A stretch of 64,000 nt of DNA from Clostridium aestuarii (GCF_026735135.1 NZ_JAPQER010000002.1:620001-684000), one strand, 5' to 3'; numbered from the stretch's first letter, positions 1 to 9,068 are shown. Translations and numbers: made by a program. The notes: generated from the letters alone by a model not told the origin.

Positions 1-771
1 CTTATATATAAATACACTTACTATAAAAGCATATACTACAGCTACAGCAGCTGCTTCTGTGGGAGTAAATACACCACCATATATTCCACCCAAAATAATT
101 ATTGGCATTAAAAGTGCTAAAATTGCTTCTTTAAAAGCAGCAATAATTTTCTTTATATTTGTAGGTTTTCCTTTTGGCAAATCTAGTTTTTTTGCATAAA
201 TAGAAATAACCACCATTAATCCTATAGCTAAAATAATACCTGGTACAATACCTGCTATAAATAAAGTACTTATTGAAACTCCTGCAACAACACCATACGT
301 AATCATAGGAATACTTGGTGGAATTACAACTCCAAGAGTACCTCCTGCAGCTGCAACCGCTGAAGCAAAATCTTTTGGATACCCCGCCTTAACCATAGCT
401 GGAATCATAATACCACCAATAGCTGCAACTGTTGCTGGATTTGATCCTGAAATTGCGCCAAAGAACGCAGAAGCAATAATAGTTATAATAGCAAGGCCTC
501 CTCCAACTGTACCAACGCATGCCTCAGCAAATTTTATTAACCTTTTTGAAATACCCCCATGTTCCATGAGTCCTCCAGCAAGCATAAAAAACGGTATAGC
601 CATAAATGGAAATGAATCAACAGACGTAAACATTCTTTGTGCAACAACTAAGGATGGCGTTGGCATATCACCAAACGTAAGCGCAGTAATAGATGCTAAT
701 CCCAACGAAACCCCTATTGGTATATTTAAAATTAATAATATAAATAATGTTCCAAATAATAATAATGTCAT
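1..771 (-). CDS. dctM: TRAP transporter large permease (DctM type), partial
   Basis: Large membrane subunit of a tripartite ATP-independent periplasmic (TRAP) transporter, which drives solute uptake with an ion gradient. The frame is open from an ATG at 771 to the window edge, giving the first 257 residues of a family usually about 425 long. Family landmarks seen in translation are AIPFFMLAGGLM, SGSNPATVAAIGGIMIPAM, GGTLGVVIPPSIPM and GGVFTPTEAAAVAV, separated by hydrophobic membrane segments. A purine-rich AGGGG stretch precedes the ATG. It starts 22 bp after the small permease gene and is the last visible gene of the sugar-acid operon. The remaining C-terminal third lies outside the window, so nothing can be said about its end or what follows. 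Confidence 0.95.
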   Translation of the reverse strand, partial: MTLLLFGTLFILLILNIPIGVSLGLASITALTFGDMPTPSLVVAQRMFTSVDSFPFMAIPFFMLAGGLMEHGGISKRLIKFAEACVGTVGGGLAIITIIASAFFGAISGSNPATVAAIGGIMIPAMVKAGYPKDFASAVAAAGGTLGVVIPPSIPMITYGVVAGVSISTLFIAGIVPGIILAIGLMVVISIYAKKLDLPKGKPTNIKKIIAAFKEAILALLMPIIILGGIYGGVFTPTEAAAVAVVYAFIVSVFIYK

Positions 772-793
772 ATCCCCTAACTCACCCCTTTCG

Positions 794-1261
794 TTATTCT
801 TCTTTACTTGTATTTTGCTTTATTACTATCTGTATTGAGCGAATACACATCATAAAGCTACCCACAGGTACAGATAAATAAGCAACCCAGATAGGTATAC
901 CCATAGCTGGAGAAAGTTGTTCTATTTTAATTTGATGCATTATAATTTTATAAGAAAACATAATAACTAAAACATTAAACAATAGTATTATTACTACTCT
1001 CAATATTCCTGCAAATTTTTTTAACCTCTCTGGAAAAAGATTCACTATAACTTCAACACCTAAATGAGCACTTCTTTTTACTCCTAAACTAGCACCTATA
1101 TAAGCCATCCAAGCCATTATATATCGTGCAAGTTCTTCTGACCAAGGCATTGATACAAGGTTTAAATATCTTGATACAGTTGCTGCAAAAACTATTAATG
1201 TCATAAGTGGAAATAATATTATAAGTATATACTCTTCAATCCTATCAAAAAATCTTACCAA
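794..1261 (-). CDS. dctQ: TRAP transporter small permease (DctQ type)
   Basis: Small four-helix membrane subunit that pairs with the large permease of a TRAP transporter. The 155 residues contain four hydrophobic segments and the family-typical PWSEELARYIMAWMAYIGAS followed by VKRSAHLGVEV. The start is a TTG at 1261 preceded by GGGGTGGCAAGGA; no in-frame ATG fits better. It lies between the binding-protein and large-permease genes, the usual P-Q-M order. A strong stem-loop sits between it and the upstream binding-protein gene. Confidence 0.93.
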   Translation of the reverse strand: MVRFFDRIEEYILIILFPLMTLIVFAATVSRYLNLVSMPWSEELARYIMAWMAYIGASLGVKRSAHLGVEVIVNLFPERLKKFAGILRVVIILLFNVLVIMFSYKIIMHQIKIEQLSPAMGIPIWVAYLSVPVGSFMMCIRSIQIVIKQNTSKEE

Positions 1262-1301
1262 TCCTTGCCACCCCCTAATTCAAGTTAAATTCTTATACAA
1301 C

Positions 1302-1328
1302 GACGACTCTTATTTTATAAGAGTCGTC
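1302..1328 (-). promoter_or_regulatory. Intercistronic stem-loop between dctP and dctQ
   Basis: An 11-bp perfect inverted repeat (1302-1312 against 1318-1328, GACGACTCTTA arm) with a 5-nt loop lies in the gap between the binding-protein gene and the small permease gene. There is no U-tract after it on the minus strand, so it does not look like a full terminator. Such stems commonly protect the upstream binding-protein mRNA or attenuate read-through, giving more binding protein than permease; that role is inferred. Confidence 0.6.
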
Positions 1329-1339
1329 AAGTATTTGCT

Positions 1340-2344
1340 TTATTTTACCAATGCATTAATAACATCTTCACCAATTTCATCTTTAAATTTATCATAAACA
1401 GATTTTGTAGCTTCTTGAAGCGCTTTCTTATCAGGTTTTGTAATCTTCATTCCTTTTTCTTCTAATTTAGTAACTAATTCTTTTTCTAACTCCTGACAAT
1501 AATTTCTTTGCCACTTTCGTGCCTCAACTTCAGCCTCTGATACAACTTTTTGTAATTCTGGTGATAAGCCATCAAAGAAAGATTTACTTATTAAGAAAGC
1601 AGCCGGTGAATAAAAATGTCCTGTTAAAGCTAAATTCTCTTGAACTTCATTAAATTTACTAGTATCTATTATAACTAACGGATTTTCTTGTCCATCAACA
1701 GTTTTTTGTTGCATAGCTGTAAATAACTCACCGAAAGGCATTGGAACGGGCTGTGCTCCTAATACTTTAAAAGTTTCAACATGAACTGGGTTTTCCATTA
1801 ATCTTATCTTTAATCCTGCAATATCTTTTGGTGTATTGATTCGTCTTTTACTATTTGTAAGCATTCTAAATCCATTTTCCCAGAATCCTAAACCTTTTAT
1901 ACCTTTGCTATCAAGTGAACCAAGCATATTTTTACCCATTTCACCATCCATTGCAGCGAAAGCTTTCTCTCTATCTTGAATTATAAATGGTAAATCAAAC
2001 ACCATGAATTTTTTAGAAAAGTTTGCCAATGGAGCTGTAGATGTCAATGTAGCTTCTAATGTTCCTAGTGATATACCTTCAATAGCATCTCTTTCACTTC
2101 CAAGTTGAGCACTATGAAACAATTCAACTTTTAGTTGACCACCTGATTTTTCTTCTAATAACTCTCCAAATTTTATTAACCCTTTATTATAATGCGAATC
2201 AGGAGCAAGTGTATGTGCTATACGCATAGTTTTTACTTCTTGTTTTTTATTATCTTCTGAATTTGTACTTGATTTTTCACTACCACATCCTATTAAAGAA
2301 ACCATAAGAGCTAAAACCATAATATAACTAAATACCTTTTTCAT
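1340..2344 (-). CDS. dctP: TRAP transporter solute-binding lipoprotein (DctP type)
   Basis: Extracytoplasmic substrate-binding subunit of the TRAP transporter. The ATG at 2344 is chosen over an upstream TTG at 2350 because GGAGGG lies 6 nt before it; the protein is then 334 residues. It opens with a lipoprotein signal (KKVFSYIMVLALMVSLIGC, lipobox LIGC), followed by a Ser/Asn/Lys linker and the DctP fold: FGELLEEKSGGQLKVELF, LPFIIQDREKAFAAMDG, LGFWENGFRMLTNSKRRI, IAGLKIRLMENPVHVETFKVLGAQPVPMPFGELFTAMQQKTVDGQENP. The Arg in KIRLMENP is the family's carboxylate-binding residue, so the ligand is an organic or sugar acid. Neighbouring kinase and dehydrogenase genes suggest a four-carbon sugar acid such as threonate or erythronate. 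Confidence 0.94.
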   Translation of the reverse strand: MKKVFSYIMVLALMVSLIGCGSEKSSTNSEDNKKQEVKTMRIAHTLAPDSHYNKGLIKFGELLEEKSGGQLKVELFHSAQLGSERDAIEGISLGTLEATLTSTAPLANFSKKFMVFDLPFIIQDREKAFAAMDGEMGKNMLGSLDSKGIKGLGFWENGFRMLTNSKRRINTPKDIAGLKIRLMENPVHVETFKVLGAQPVPMPFGELFTAMQQKTVDGQENPLVIIDTSKFNEVQENLALTGHFYSPAAFLISKSFFDGLSPELQKVVSEAEVEARKWQRNYCQELEKELVTKLEEKGMKITKPDKKALQEATKSVYDKFKDEIGEDVINALVK

Positions 2345-2407
2345 TAACAACCCTCCATATTTTCATAAAATTTTGACTATTCTCTAGATAGCAAATACTA
2401 TATAATA

Positions 2408-3421
2408 TTACTCCTCCTTTCTTTTCGAAATATACGCTGGTGAATAAATTGCTGCTAATTTTATTGCTTCTTCCATACTTACTGAGCTTGCTATATTTTT
2501 ACCTGCTATATCAAAAGCTGTACCATGATCAACTGATGTTCTCATAAACGGCAACCCAATTGTTACAGAAATAGTTCTTTCGAAATCCACCATTTTTGTA
2601 GCTATATGTCCTTGATCATGATATAGTGATAAAACACCATCAAATAAACCATTTAATGCAATATGAAAAACGGAATCAGCTGCAATAGGTCCTACTATAT
2701 CTATTCCTTCAGCACGTGCCTTTTTAATTGCAGGCTCTATTTGTTCACCTTCTTCATTTCCAAATAATCCATGCTCACCACTGTGAGGATTCAATCCTGC
2801 AACAGCCATCTTAGGATTGGTAATACCTAAGTCTTCAAGTGCACGACTGCTTCTTTGAATATATTCTAAAATTCTATTCTCTTTTATCATTTCAACTGCT
2901 TTCTTTAAACTAACATGTCTAGTTAAAAAGAACACTCGTAAATCATACACTTGAAACATAGTAAGAGGATCATAACTATCTGTAAGTCCTGCTAATATTT
3001 CCGTATGACCAATATAATTTATATTAGCAGCTTTTAGTGCTTCTTTATTAATAGGAGTTGTAGCTATCCCTACAATTTGTTCGTTTTTACATAATTTAAC
3101 TGATTTTTCTATAAATTCAAAAGCTGCTTTCCCTGCCTCTGCCTGTATTTTTCCAAATTCAACATTGCTTATATCTACATTTTTTAAATCAATTAAATCT
3201 ATATATCCCAATTCATATTTTCCATTTTTAGTATCATTAACTACATTTATTTGCAGTTTTTCTCCTGTTACTTCTATTACTCGTTGTACTGAATTATATT
3301 CTCCAATTACAATTGGTTTACATATATCATATATTTCCTTTTTAGCTAATGCTTTTACTAAGATTTCAGGTCCTATGCCTGCAACATCTCCTAACGGTAT
3401 TCCAATTATTGGTCTATCCAC
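2408..3421 (-). CDS. pdxA2: PdxA2-type 4-phospho-sugar-acid dehydrogenase
   Basis: NAD-dependent oxidative decarboxylase related to the vitamin B6 enzyme PdxA. In PdxA2 pathways it oxidises 4-phospho-threonate or 4-phospho-erythronate, and the product decarboxylates to dihydroxyacetone phosphate. Metal-binding motifs are visible: [21 protein letters not shown] and [11 protein letters not shown], plus the N-terminal [14 protein letters not shown] prefer the GTG at 3421 (337 residues, starting MDRPIIG) because AGGAGG lies 8 nt upstream; the ATG at 3427 is only 2 nt from it. It overlaps the kinase gene slightly, which implies translational coupling. The kinase-PdxA2-TRAP context argues for sugar-acid catabolism rather than pyridoxal synthesis. 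Confidence 0.9.
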   Translation of the reverse strand: MDRPIIGIPLGDVAGIGPEILVKALAKKEIYDICKPIVIGEYNSVQRVIEVTGEKLQINVVNDTKNGKYELGYIDLIDLKNVDISNVEFGKIQAEAGKAAFEFIEKSVKLCKNEQIVGIATTPINKEALKAANINYIGHTEILAGLTDSYDPLTMFQVYDLRVFFLTRHVSLKKAVEMIKENRILEYIQRSSRALEDLGITNPKMAVAGLNPHSGEHGLFGNEEGEQIEPAIKKARAEGIDIVGPIAADSVFHIALNGLFDGVLSLYHDQGHIATKMVDFERTISVTIGLPFMRTSVDHGTAFDIAGKNIASSVSMEEAIKLAAIYSPAYISKRKEE

Positions 3422-4703
3422 ACACATCTCCTCCTTTAGATTTTTCTTCTATATAAGTAACAATATCGTCTAATGTACTTTTCTCCCCTACAAGCCCTCC
3501 TTTCGTAACTACCTTTATTCCATCAAATTTTCCTTGAATCAAACTTCCATATACTGCAAGTGGAATAATTTCATCAACTATCTCTATTGCCTTCGCATTT
3601 ATGCTCTCTATAAAACCTAAAGCAGTATCTCCTCCACTGAGATAAACAGTTTTTATATCTGGTTGTGTTTCTAAAACTCTGGTTGCAACTTTATTTATAT
3701 TACTGGATAATATCGATGACAACTGGTTTAAAGTTGTATTCTTAATTTCTGCTGATTCTTTTAAGTTCAATATATTTTCTTTTTTCAATGTAGTTGTAAG
3801 GCATATATATTTATAATTATCACAATTTGATAGTATATATTTACAGGCTTTCTCTGCTTCATCTTCAAAATTATCTAATAAATTATCAATATCAAAACAA
3901 TATATAAGCACTTCTCTTTTATTGAATAGGTATTCCATTTGATTTAGTGTTAACTCAGAAGCACTTCCTATTACCATTAATATTTTATTTGTCTTCTGTT
4001 TTTTTCTTATCATAATATTTGAGGCTATATGTTGAGTAAAGGGACCTGGATCTACACAAATAAATTTTATTTGAGATTTGATACATGCCTTAGAAATAAC
4101 ATCTATATCTTCCTCGGAAATAGCATCTATCACAATGATATCCTCTTTGATTTCTTGTAATTGTTTACATAGATATTCTCCTCCTTTAAACACATCTTCT
4201 ATTGGAATATAACCAACTTCTCTGTTTGTCTGCATTTTTACTATTTCCAAGATATTTGATGATGTAATAGGGGTTTTAGGGTCTTTTGCTACACCCGTTT
4301 TATGAAGTGGAACACCATTTACCAACAAATATCCGCCTACAGCAATTCTTCCTGATGCTGGATAAACGGGCACTATTATAGCTTTATGTTCTTCACTAAG
4401 TCCATCTAGTACCCCATCTATCTCACTTCCTATATTTCCTCTTAAAGTACTATCTATTCTCTTACTAATAATTTTAGCTTTATCACTAAAGCTTTCAGTT
4501 ATTTTTTTAAAAAGCTTATATGCATCTTCTGAATTTGAAGCCCTAGTATCAGTATTAATACATAAAACTTCAGAATCTCCATCATAATCATCAACATTAT
4601 CATAGCTTAAAAAAGATGTTGCCTTAAAACCATTTTTTTTTAATAATACTCCTGTTGCATTAGCCCCTGTAAAATCATCAGCAATAATCAGAATTTTATC
4701 CAC
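3414..4703 (-). CDS. DUF1537 four-carbon sugar-acid kinase
   Basis: Kinase of the DUF1537 family, whose characterised members phosphorylate threonate, erythronate or related acid sugars at the terminal hydroxyl (DtnK, DenK, OtnK). The 429-residue protein has the N-terminal [13 protein letters not shown] substrate-domain signature, [17 protein letters not shown], and a C-terminal nucleotide-binding part with [11 protein letters not shown] and [14 protein letters not shown]. It starts at a GTG (4703) with AAAGGTGG just upstream. It follows the DeoR regulator by 12 bp and overlaps pdxA2, so the three are one transcript. Which acid stereoisomer is used cannot be told from sequence alone. Confidence 0.92.
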   Translation of the reverse strand: MDKILIIADDFTGANATGVLLKKNGFKATSFLSYDNVDDYDGDSEVLCINTDTRASNSEDAYKLFKKITESFSDKAKIISKRIDSTLRGNIGSEIDGVLDGLSEEHKAIIVPVYPASGRIAVGGYLLVNGVPLHKTGVAKDPKTPITSSNILEIVKMQTNREVGYIPIEDVFKGGEYLCKQLQEIKEDIIVIDAISEEDIDVISKACIKSQIKFICVDPGPFTQHIASNIMIRKKQKTNKILMVIGSASELTLNQMEYLFNKREVLIYCFDIDNLLDNFEDEAEKACKYILSNCDNYKYICLTTTLKKENILNLKESAEIKNTTLNQLSSILSSNINKVATRVLETQPDIKTVYLSGGDTALGFIESINAKAIEIVDEIIPLAVYGSLIQGKFDGIKVVTKGGLVGEKSTLDDIVTYIEEKSKGGDVCG

Positions 4704-4715
4704 GTAATCCCACCT

Positions 4716-5477
4716 TTATACAATAATAAGTTTAGGTATTATTTTTTCAATTTCTTGTCTCATTTCATAAGTTATTTTATTATCCGTTATTAAAATATCT
4801 ATATCTTCTAATTTACAAATTTTAGCTAAAGATCGCTTATTAAATTTACTGCTATCTGCTAACATAACCACTTTATTAGCACTATCCATCATCTTTTTCT
4901 TTAAAAATGCTTTTTCAAAGGTTGGTGTTGATATAACAAACTCATCATCAATTGTAGAAACACCAATAAAGGCATAATCTACGTTTATACTCTCAATAAA
5001 TTTTTCAGCATAATTTCCAAACATCGCTCCTAAATTAGGTTGTACAAATCCTCCTGCACAAAAAAGTTTAACATCCGGATAATTATACACAATACTTGCT
5101 ATCTTTATATCATTAGTTATTACAGTTATATCTTTGTTAGAATTTAAATTTTTAGCTATTTCTAAACAAGTTGTCCCTGCATCTATTATTATTGATTGTT
5201 TCTCTAAAATCAGTTCTACAGCTGCTTTCCCGATTTTTTCTTTTTCTTCTTTGTTTATGCTTTCTTTTGATAAATAAGGAATCTCATAATTTTGAACTGG
5301 ATTGCATATTGCTCCTCCATGAGTACGAACAATCAATCCTTTTTCCTGCAAATATGCAAGATCTCTTCTTATTGTCATAGCAGATACATCTAATTTTTTT
5401 GATAACTGTTCAACCTCTGCCTTTCCATGTTTTTGTAAATATTCAATTATGTTCTTCCTTCTTTCTTCAAGCAACAT
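4716..5477 (-). CDS. DeoR/GlpR-family transcriptional regulator
   Basis: Sugar-responsive repressor, 253 residues. The N-terminal winged helix-turn-helix is ERRKNIIEYLQKHG to VSAMTIRRDLAYLQEKG (about residues 5-48), followed by VRTHGGAI and the sugar-phosphate-sensing DeoRC domain (residues about 75-235; IIIDAGTTCLEIAKNL, FIGVSTIDDEF, MMDSANKVVMLADSSKF). Phosphorylated intermediates usually act as inducers for this family. It heads the operon with the kinase, dehydrogenase and transporter, so it most likely represses its own operon. AAGGAG precedes the ATG at 5477. Two matching palindromes lie upstream, one over the -10 box. Confidence 0.93.
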   Translation of the reverse strand: MLLEERRKNIIEYLQKHGKAEVEQLSKKLDVSAMTIRRDLAYLQEKGLIVRTHGGAICNPVQNYEIPYLSKESINKEEKEKIGKAAVELILEKQSIIIDAGTTCLEIAKNLNSNKDITVITNDIKIASIVYNYPDVKLFCAGGFVQPNLGAMFGNYAEKFIESINVDYAFIGVSTIDDEFVISTPTFEKAFLKKKMMDSANKVVMLADSSKFNKRSLAKICKLEDIDILITDNKITYEMRQEIEKIIPKLIIV

Positions 5478-5523
5478 ACTAAAGTCTCCTTTTTAATAGT
5501 TTTCATTTTAAATACCATTAAGT

Positions 5524-5536
5524 GTTTAAAATAAAC
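5524..5536 (-). promoter_or_regulatory. Candidate DeoR operator, distal copy
   Basis: Perfect palindrome GTTTA-AAA-TAAAC in the leader of the operon, about 47 bp before the DeoR start. It shares the GTTTAnnnTAAAC pattern with the site at 5585-5597; centre-to-centre distance is 61 bp, about six helical turns, which would suit repression by DNA looping. Confidence 0.5.
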
Positions 5537-5584
5537 ATTTGATAGTATTTGAAACTTATAAAAGCTCATTAAAAGTTTATTTAT

Positions 5585-5617
5585 GTTTATTATAAACAAA
5601 CTTTGTGAATTTCGCAA
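5585..5617 (-). promoter_or_regulatory. Operon promoter with overlapping operator
   Basis: On the minus strand: -35 TTGCGA (5612-5617), 17-bp spacer, -10 TATAAT (5589-5594). The -10 lies inside the palindrome GTTTA-TTA-TAAAC (5585-5597), so bound repressor would block RNA polymerase. A second inverted repeat, GCAAGA/TCTTGC at 5614-5619 and 5624-5629, overlaps the -35 and could bind another regulator. Confidence 0.65.
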
Positions 5618-5723
5618 GACTATTCTTGCATTTTTCTAAAAATTTCGATTTTTTTCACTGTTTTTTTCAACAAGTAACGTTTTAATATTGTTATTAACAC
5701 ACAAAAGTTGTATGAAAATAAAA

Positions 5724-5774
5724 AAATACAATATACTGTGCAATTTTCAAATTACAAATCAGTATATTGTATTT
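5724..5774 (-). terminator. Rho-independent terminator after the GerAB-like gene
   Basis: 15-bp perfect inverted repeat (5724-5738 with 5760-5774) followed on the minus strand by a U-rich tract (TTTTTTTATTTT). It lies about 90 bp beyond the stop of the germination permease gene and insulates it from the sugar-acid operon promoter. Confidence 0.75.
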
Positions 5775-5864
5775 AAAATTTATTCTTAGATAGCCCCTTT
5801 TTTAATTATATTAATAATTTTCAACAAAAGTTATACTTTCACTTTCTGTCAAGATTAAGTTTTC

Positions 5865-6968
5865 CTATAGCTTTCTTGGCTTATAGAATATCTTTCTAAT
5901 ATAGTGTAATATAAATGTTAACAATGGAATAACTATTTGAAAGATTGTATGTACATACTTAACGACAAATTCTAAGCCTATTTCTATATGCTGTAAATAA
6001 CTTTCTGCTATAACTAGGGATAGAATAAAAATTATCATTCCAAATATTAATGAAAAAACTTTTATATTTTTTATTTTAGTTATTTGTACTGTTCCCAAAA
6101 CTGCAGCATACATTAATATAGTAATTTTAAAAAAGCCTCCTATAATTAAAATAATTACAAATATTATATCTAACCTAGTTAAAAACTCAAAAACACTTAT
6201 TCGTTGAACAACCTGAAAAAAAGGACAAATACTTATTACTGTAAGATCAACTCCTAATCCACATATAAATAATATATTTACAAAGGACAGTATTATACCT
6301 TCAAATATAATAGAACCCACAGCTACCTTCTTTATTTTTGTTTGTTCATTTATATAAGGATAAAACATCGTAAACACAATTGTTTCACCATATGGAAAAA
6401 ATATAAGAGGCCACCCATTTTTTATTACTTCTATAATCCCATCTTGCAAAATAGGTTTAAGATTACTAATTCTAAATACATCTTCTGATAATATTAATAA
6501 TACCCCAACTAATAAGGGTAAAGAAATTATAGCAATAAAAAACGCTTGTGAAACACTGGCTATGGTCTCCACACCTCTGCTTACACCATATATTGTTACT
6601 ACCATGAAAGTTGCCCCTATAACCCACATAGGTGTATATTTAAAGCCAGTAATATTTATCAATTCCAAAAAATCTCTTACCACTCTTGAACCTATATATG
6701 TAAAATATAATATATATAATATTCCAAACACATTACCTAAAAATTTTCCATATATTTTGGGTAAATATGTAATCAACGTATCTTCTTTATAGCTATTATA
6801 CAATGATATATATAGTAATTGGAGAATAATTCCACTTAATGAATAAATAATCATAGCTATCCATGCATCTTGTTTATTTTCAGGAGCTAGAAAAAATAGT
6901 ACTGCACTACCATAAGGTAGTAAAACCATCATTATAAAAAATTGATATGTACTTATTTTCGGTTTCAT
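5865..6968 (-). CDS. GerAB-type spore germination permease, orphan
   Basis: Membrane protein of the endospore germination permease family (related to amino acid permeases), the B subunit of Ger receptors that sense germinants in the spore inner membrane. The 367 residues form about ten hydrophobic helices; family features include ISTYQFFIMMVLLPYGSAVLF at the N-terminus, TYIGSRVVRDFLELI, and MWVIGATFMVVTIYGVSRGVETIASVSQ. Complete germinant receptors are normally encoded as A-B-C operons, but no A or C subunit gene flanks this one: about 300 bp of non-coding sequence precedes it and a terminator follows. It may work with subunits encoded elsewhere or in another role. Confidence 0.85.
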   Translation of the reverse strand: MKPKISTYQFFIMMVLLPYGSAVLFFLAPENKQDAWIAMIIYSLSGIILQLLYISLYNSYKEDTLITYLPKIYGKFLGNVFGILYILYFTYIGSRVVRDFLELINITGFKYTPMWVIGATFMVVTIYGVSRGVETIASVSQAFFIAIISLPLLVGVLLILSEDVFRISNLKPILQDGIIEVIKNGWPLIFFPYGETIVFTMFYPYINEQTKIKKVAVGSIIFEGIILSFVNILFICGLGVDLTVISICPFFQVVQRISVFEFLTRLDIIFVIILIIGGFFKITILMYAAVLGTVQITKIKNIKVFSLIFGMIIFILSLVIAESYLQHIEIGLEFVVKYVHTIFQIVIPLLTFILHYIRKIFYKPRKL

Positions 6969-7193
6969 ATAACTCCATCCTTGTAGATAAAATATTTTTC
7001 ATAAGTAATTAAATACTATATATTCAAACTATATATTCTCTCTTTAAAGTATTATTTATACATAGAAGTATAATATAAGCTACTATAAATACTATATTAT
7101 TAACTACACTATATTACTTAATATTAATAACTCAAAATATATACTAATAATTCAATATCTAAAATTCACATCACAAATTTTCATAATTATACT
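6969..7193. other. AT-rich intergenic region upstream of the GerAB-like gene
   Basis: Very AT-rich stretch with many short A/T runs. I see no open frame with a ribosome binding site and no clear consensus promoter; a sporulation-sigma promoter for the permease gene would be expected here but I could not pick one with confidence. Confidence 0.4.
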
Positions 7194-7233
7194 AAAGGAA
7201 CATCCTCGCCATCATTGGCATGGATGCTCCTTT
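7194..7233 (-). terminator. Hairpin after the GDYXXLXY gene
   Basis: An 18-nt imperfect inverted repeat (7194-7211 with 7216-7233; a few mismatches, 4-nt loop) about 40 bp beyond the stop at 7273. It has no long U-tract on the minus strand but is a stable stem in an otherwise unstructured AT-rich region, so a terminator role is likely but not certain. Confidence 0.5.
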
Positions 7234-7272
7234 TAAATCAACTATTAACTTTTATTTTTTAAGGAAATTTTC

Positions 7273-7842
7273 TCAATCAACAATCTCTTTTAAATAAGAA
7301 TAACCTTTATACACCTTTATCTTTGCAAAAACTTCTCCCTTTCTAGCTTTTTCTTCTAATTCTTCTCCTGTATTCTCAGGTACAAAATATTTATCTAATG
7401 TATACTTAACCCTTATTCCATCTAATTTATCTTTCTTGTTATTATGCCAAAGAGAATATTCATATTTACCCTTAAGAAATACTCCTTCTTTAGGTTTTTT
7501 TAATGTTACTTTATCTACCTCATAACTTTTCACATTCTTTTTTAAAGATACATACAGTTTATTTTCTTTTAAAGCTTCAAAAGGATAATATTCATTTTCA
7601 CCTTTTAGTTTTAATATTTCTTTATCTAACTTTTCTGAATCTATATCATTTATCTCATAATTAAGTTGTACATAATCACCTCTGAATAAATCTCTTGGAT
7701 CAAGAGGTTTTATTTTAATAAGTATTTCTTCTCCTAGCATATTTGTCATTATTGGTCGTACTGTCATAGAAGTTAAAATAAAAAACAATATAAAAAATGA
7801 TGCTAAATATTTAAAGCCTCTTCTCTGAATTAATTTATTCAT
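7273..7842 (-). CDS. GDYXXLXY-domain membrane-anchored protein
   Basis: 189-residue protein of the GDYXXLXY family, of unknown biochemical role. One N-terminal membrane segment (about residues 11-29) is followed by an extracytoplasmic domain bearing the naming motif as LFRGDYVQLNYEI, preceded by IKPLDPRD. The gene overlaps the end of the DUF2157 gene by 8 bp and its ribosome binding site (GGAGGTG) lies inside that gene, so the two products are made together. The pairing of these two families is common in bacteria and suggests a membrane complex, but no function should be assumed. Confidence 0.85.
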   Translation of the reverse strand: MNKLIQRRGFKYLASFFILFFILTSMTVRPIMTNMLGEEILIKIKPLDPRDLFRGDYVQLNYEINDIDSEKLDKEILKLKGENEYYPFEALKENKLYVSLKKNVKSYEVDKVTLKKPKEGVFLKGKYEYSLWHNNKKDKLDGIRVKYTLDKYFVPENTGEELEEKARKGEVFAKIKVYKGYSYLKEIVD

Positions 7843-8908
7843 CTAGTTCACCTCCAAGGCTTTTCCTAAGTTTTTCAAAGTAATAACCAAATCCTAGGAG
7901 GATAAGTCCCCCAACAACAAAGAACAATGATTTTGGCATAAAATTATATAAAGTATCAAAATAATATCTTAAAATCAAAATACAGATAAATACTAAGGGT
8001 ATTAAAAGTCCTTTTCTAACTAAGCTCAATAAATATATCAAAAGTAGTATACCAAACACAACTGCTATTACACTTCCACTGTTTATAAACGGTAGTTCTT
8101 GCCAAACATATTTATAAGTTAAAACCACTCCATTTATTCCTATTAAAATAAGTCCTTGGAGCTTAAATATACTTAAATTTAAATTGTGCTTTATATAATA
8201 CATTCCTAATCCTATTAACAAAAATATAATAACTCTATAGCTATTATTTAAATTCATATAATCCAATAAATACAATATAAAATTCAAAGTTGCGGCATTA
8301 TTAAGGAATGTTATAAACTTATCATGATTAAAATATTTATTACCAATATAGAAAATACTAATAAGTATCAAAGGATAGATTATTATATTTTCTCTAAAAT
8401 TTCCGTTTATATATATAATTAATAATACATGTGAAAACATAAATAGTATTTTTTCCTTCATTATCAGCGAAATTGCTAATATTCCTACTGCCCATAGCAA
8501 AAAAGCTGTTGTAAATTCTCCACCATAGTTAAATATTTGTCCTATCAAAAATATTCCTGAACCATATATTAATGCACTCAAATATAATAAAGCTTTTGAT
8601 GTCTTTTCATAACTACTCTCCAGTTTAAACGATGTAAACATAGATATTCCTAAAACAGATATAATAATAATAATTTTTGATATTTTACTGATATAATCCC
8701 AGTTACTAGCTACAAAACTTAAAATCCCAAGCCCTATTAAAATTGCTCCTATAGTAACAAGTATTCTTATAAAATTTACACTTGATACCTCTTCATAAGA
8801 ATTGACAATTCTATTAAACTGTTCTTCAGTAATTATCTCTTTTTCTCTTTGATACATTAGCTCCTTTAAAATAAATTTATAATTTGATTTACTTAATGGT
8901 CTCTTCAT
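7835..8908 (-). CDS. DUF2157 multi-spanning membrane protein
   Basis: 357-residue membrane protein with a cytoplasmic N-terminal DUF2157 helix bundle (residues about 1-50, LKELMYQREKEIITEEQFNRIVNSYE) and then about ten to twelve hydrophobic helices, beginning FIRILVTIGAILIGLGILSFVASNWDYIS. GGAGG lies 10 nt before the ATG at 8908. It is the first gene of a two-gene unit with the GDYXXLXY protein. Function is unknown; transport and envelope-stress roles have no direct support here. Confidence 0.82.
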   Translation of the reverse strand: MKRPLSKSNYKFILKELMYQREKEIITEEQFNRIVNSYEEVSSVNFIRILVTIGAILIGLGILSFVASNWDYISKISKIIIIISVLGISMFTSFKLESSYEKTSKALLYLSALIYGSGIFLIGQIFNYGGEFTTAFLLWAVGILAISLIMKEKILFMFSHVLLIIYINGNFRENIIIYPLILISIFYIGNKYFNHDKFITFLNNAATLNFILYLLDYMNLNNSYRVIIFLLIGLGMYYIKHNLNLSIFKLQGLILIGINGVVLTYKYVWQELPFINSGSVIAVVFGILLLIYLLSLVRKGLLIPLVFICILILRYYFDTLYNFMPKSLFFVVGGLILLGFGYYFEKLRKSLGGELDE

Positions 8909-9068
8909 TTGTTTTTATCCTCCAATTTCTAAAATTTCATAGCTTTATGAACCTTTAGAAAATATATTATAAAAAATATATTCCTTAATATAAATATTAT
9001 ATCACAGCTAAAATGTCTATTTATATAAACATAAAAATCTAATTATTACATTAGATGGCTTAATAAAA

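Noticed and set aside
566..838. Plus-strand open frame opposite the TRAP permease genes
   Set aside because: Antisense shadow of the DctM and DctQ reading frames, which match their families strongly.
2408..3421. PdxA in vitamin B6 biosynthesis
   Set aside because: The gene is embedded with a DUF1537 kinase and TRAP transporter and there are no other pdx genes, so the PdxA2 catabolic role fits better.
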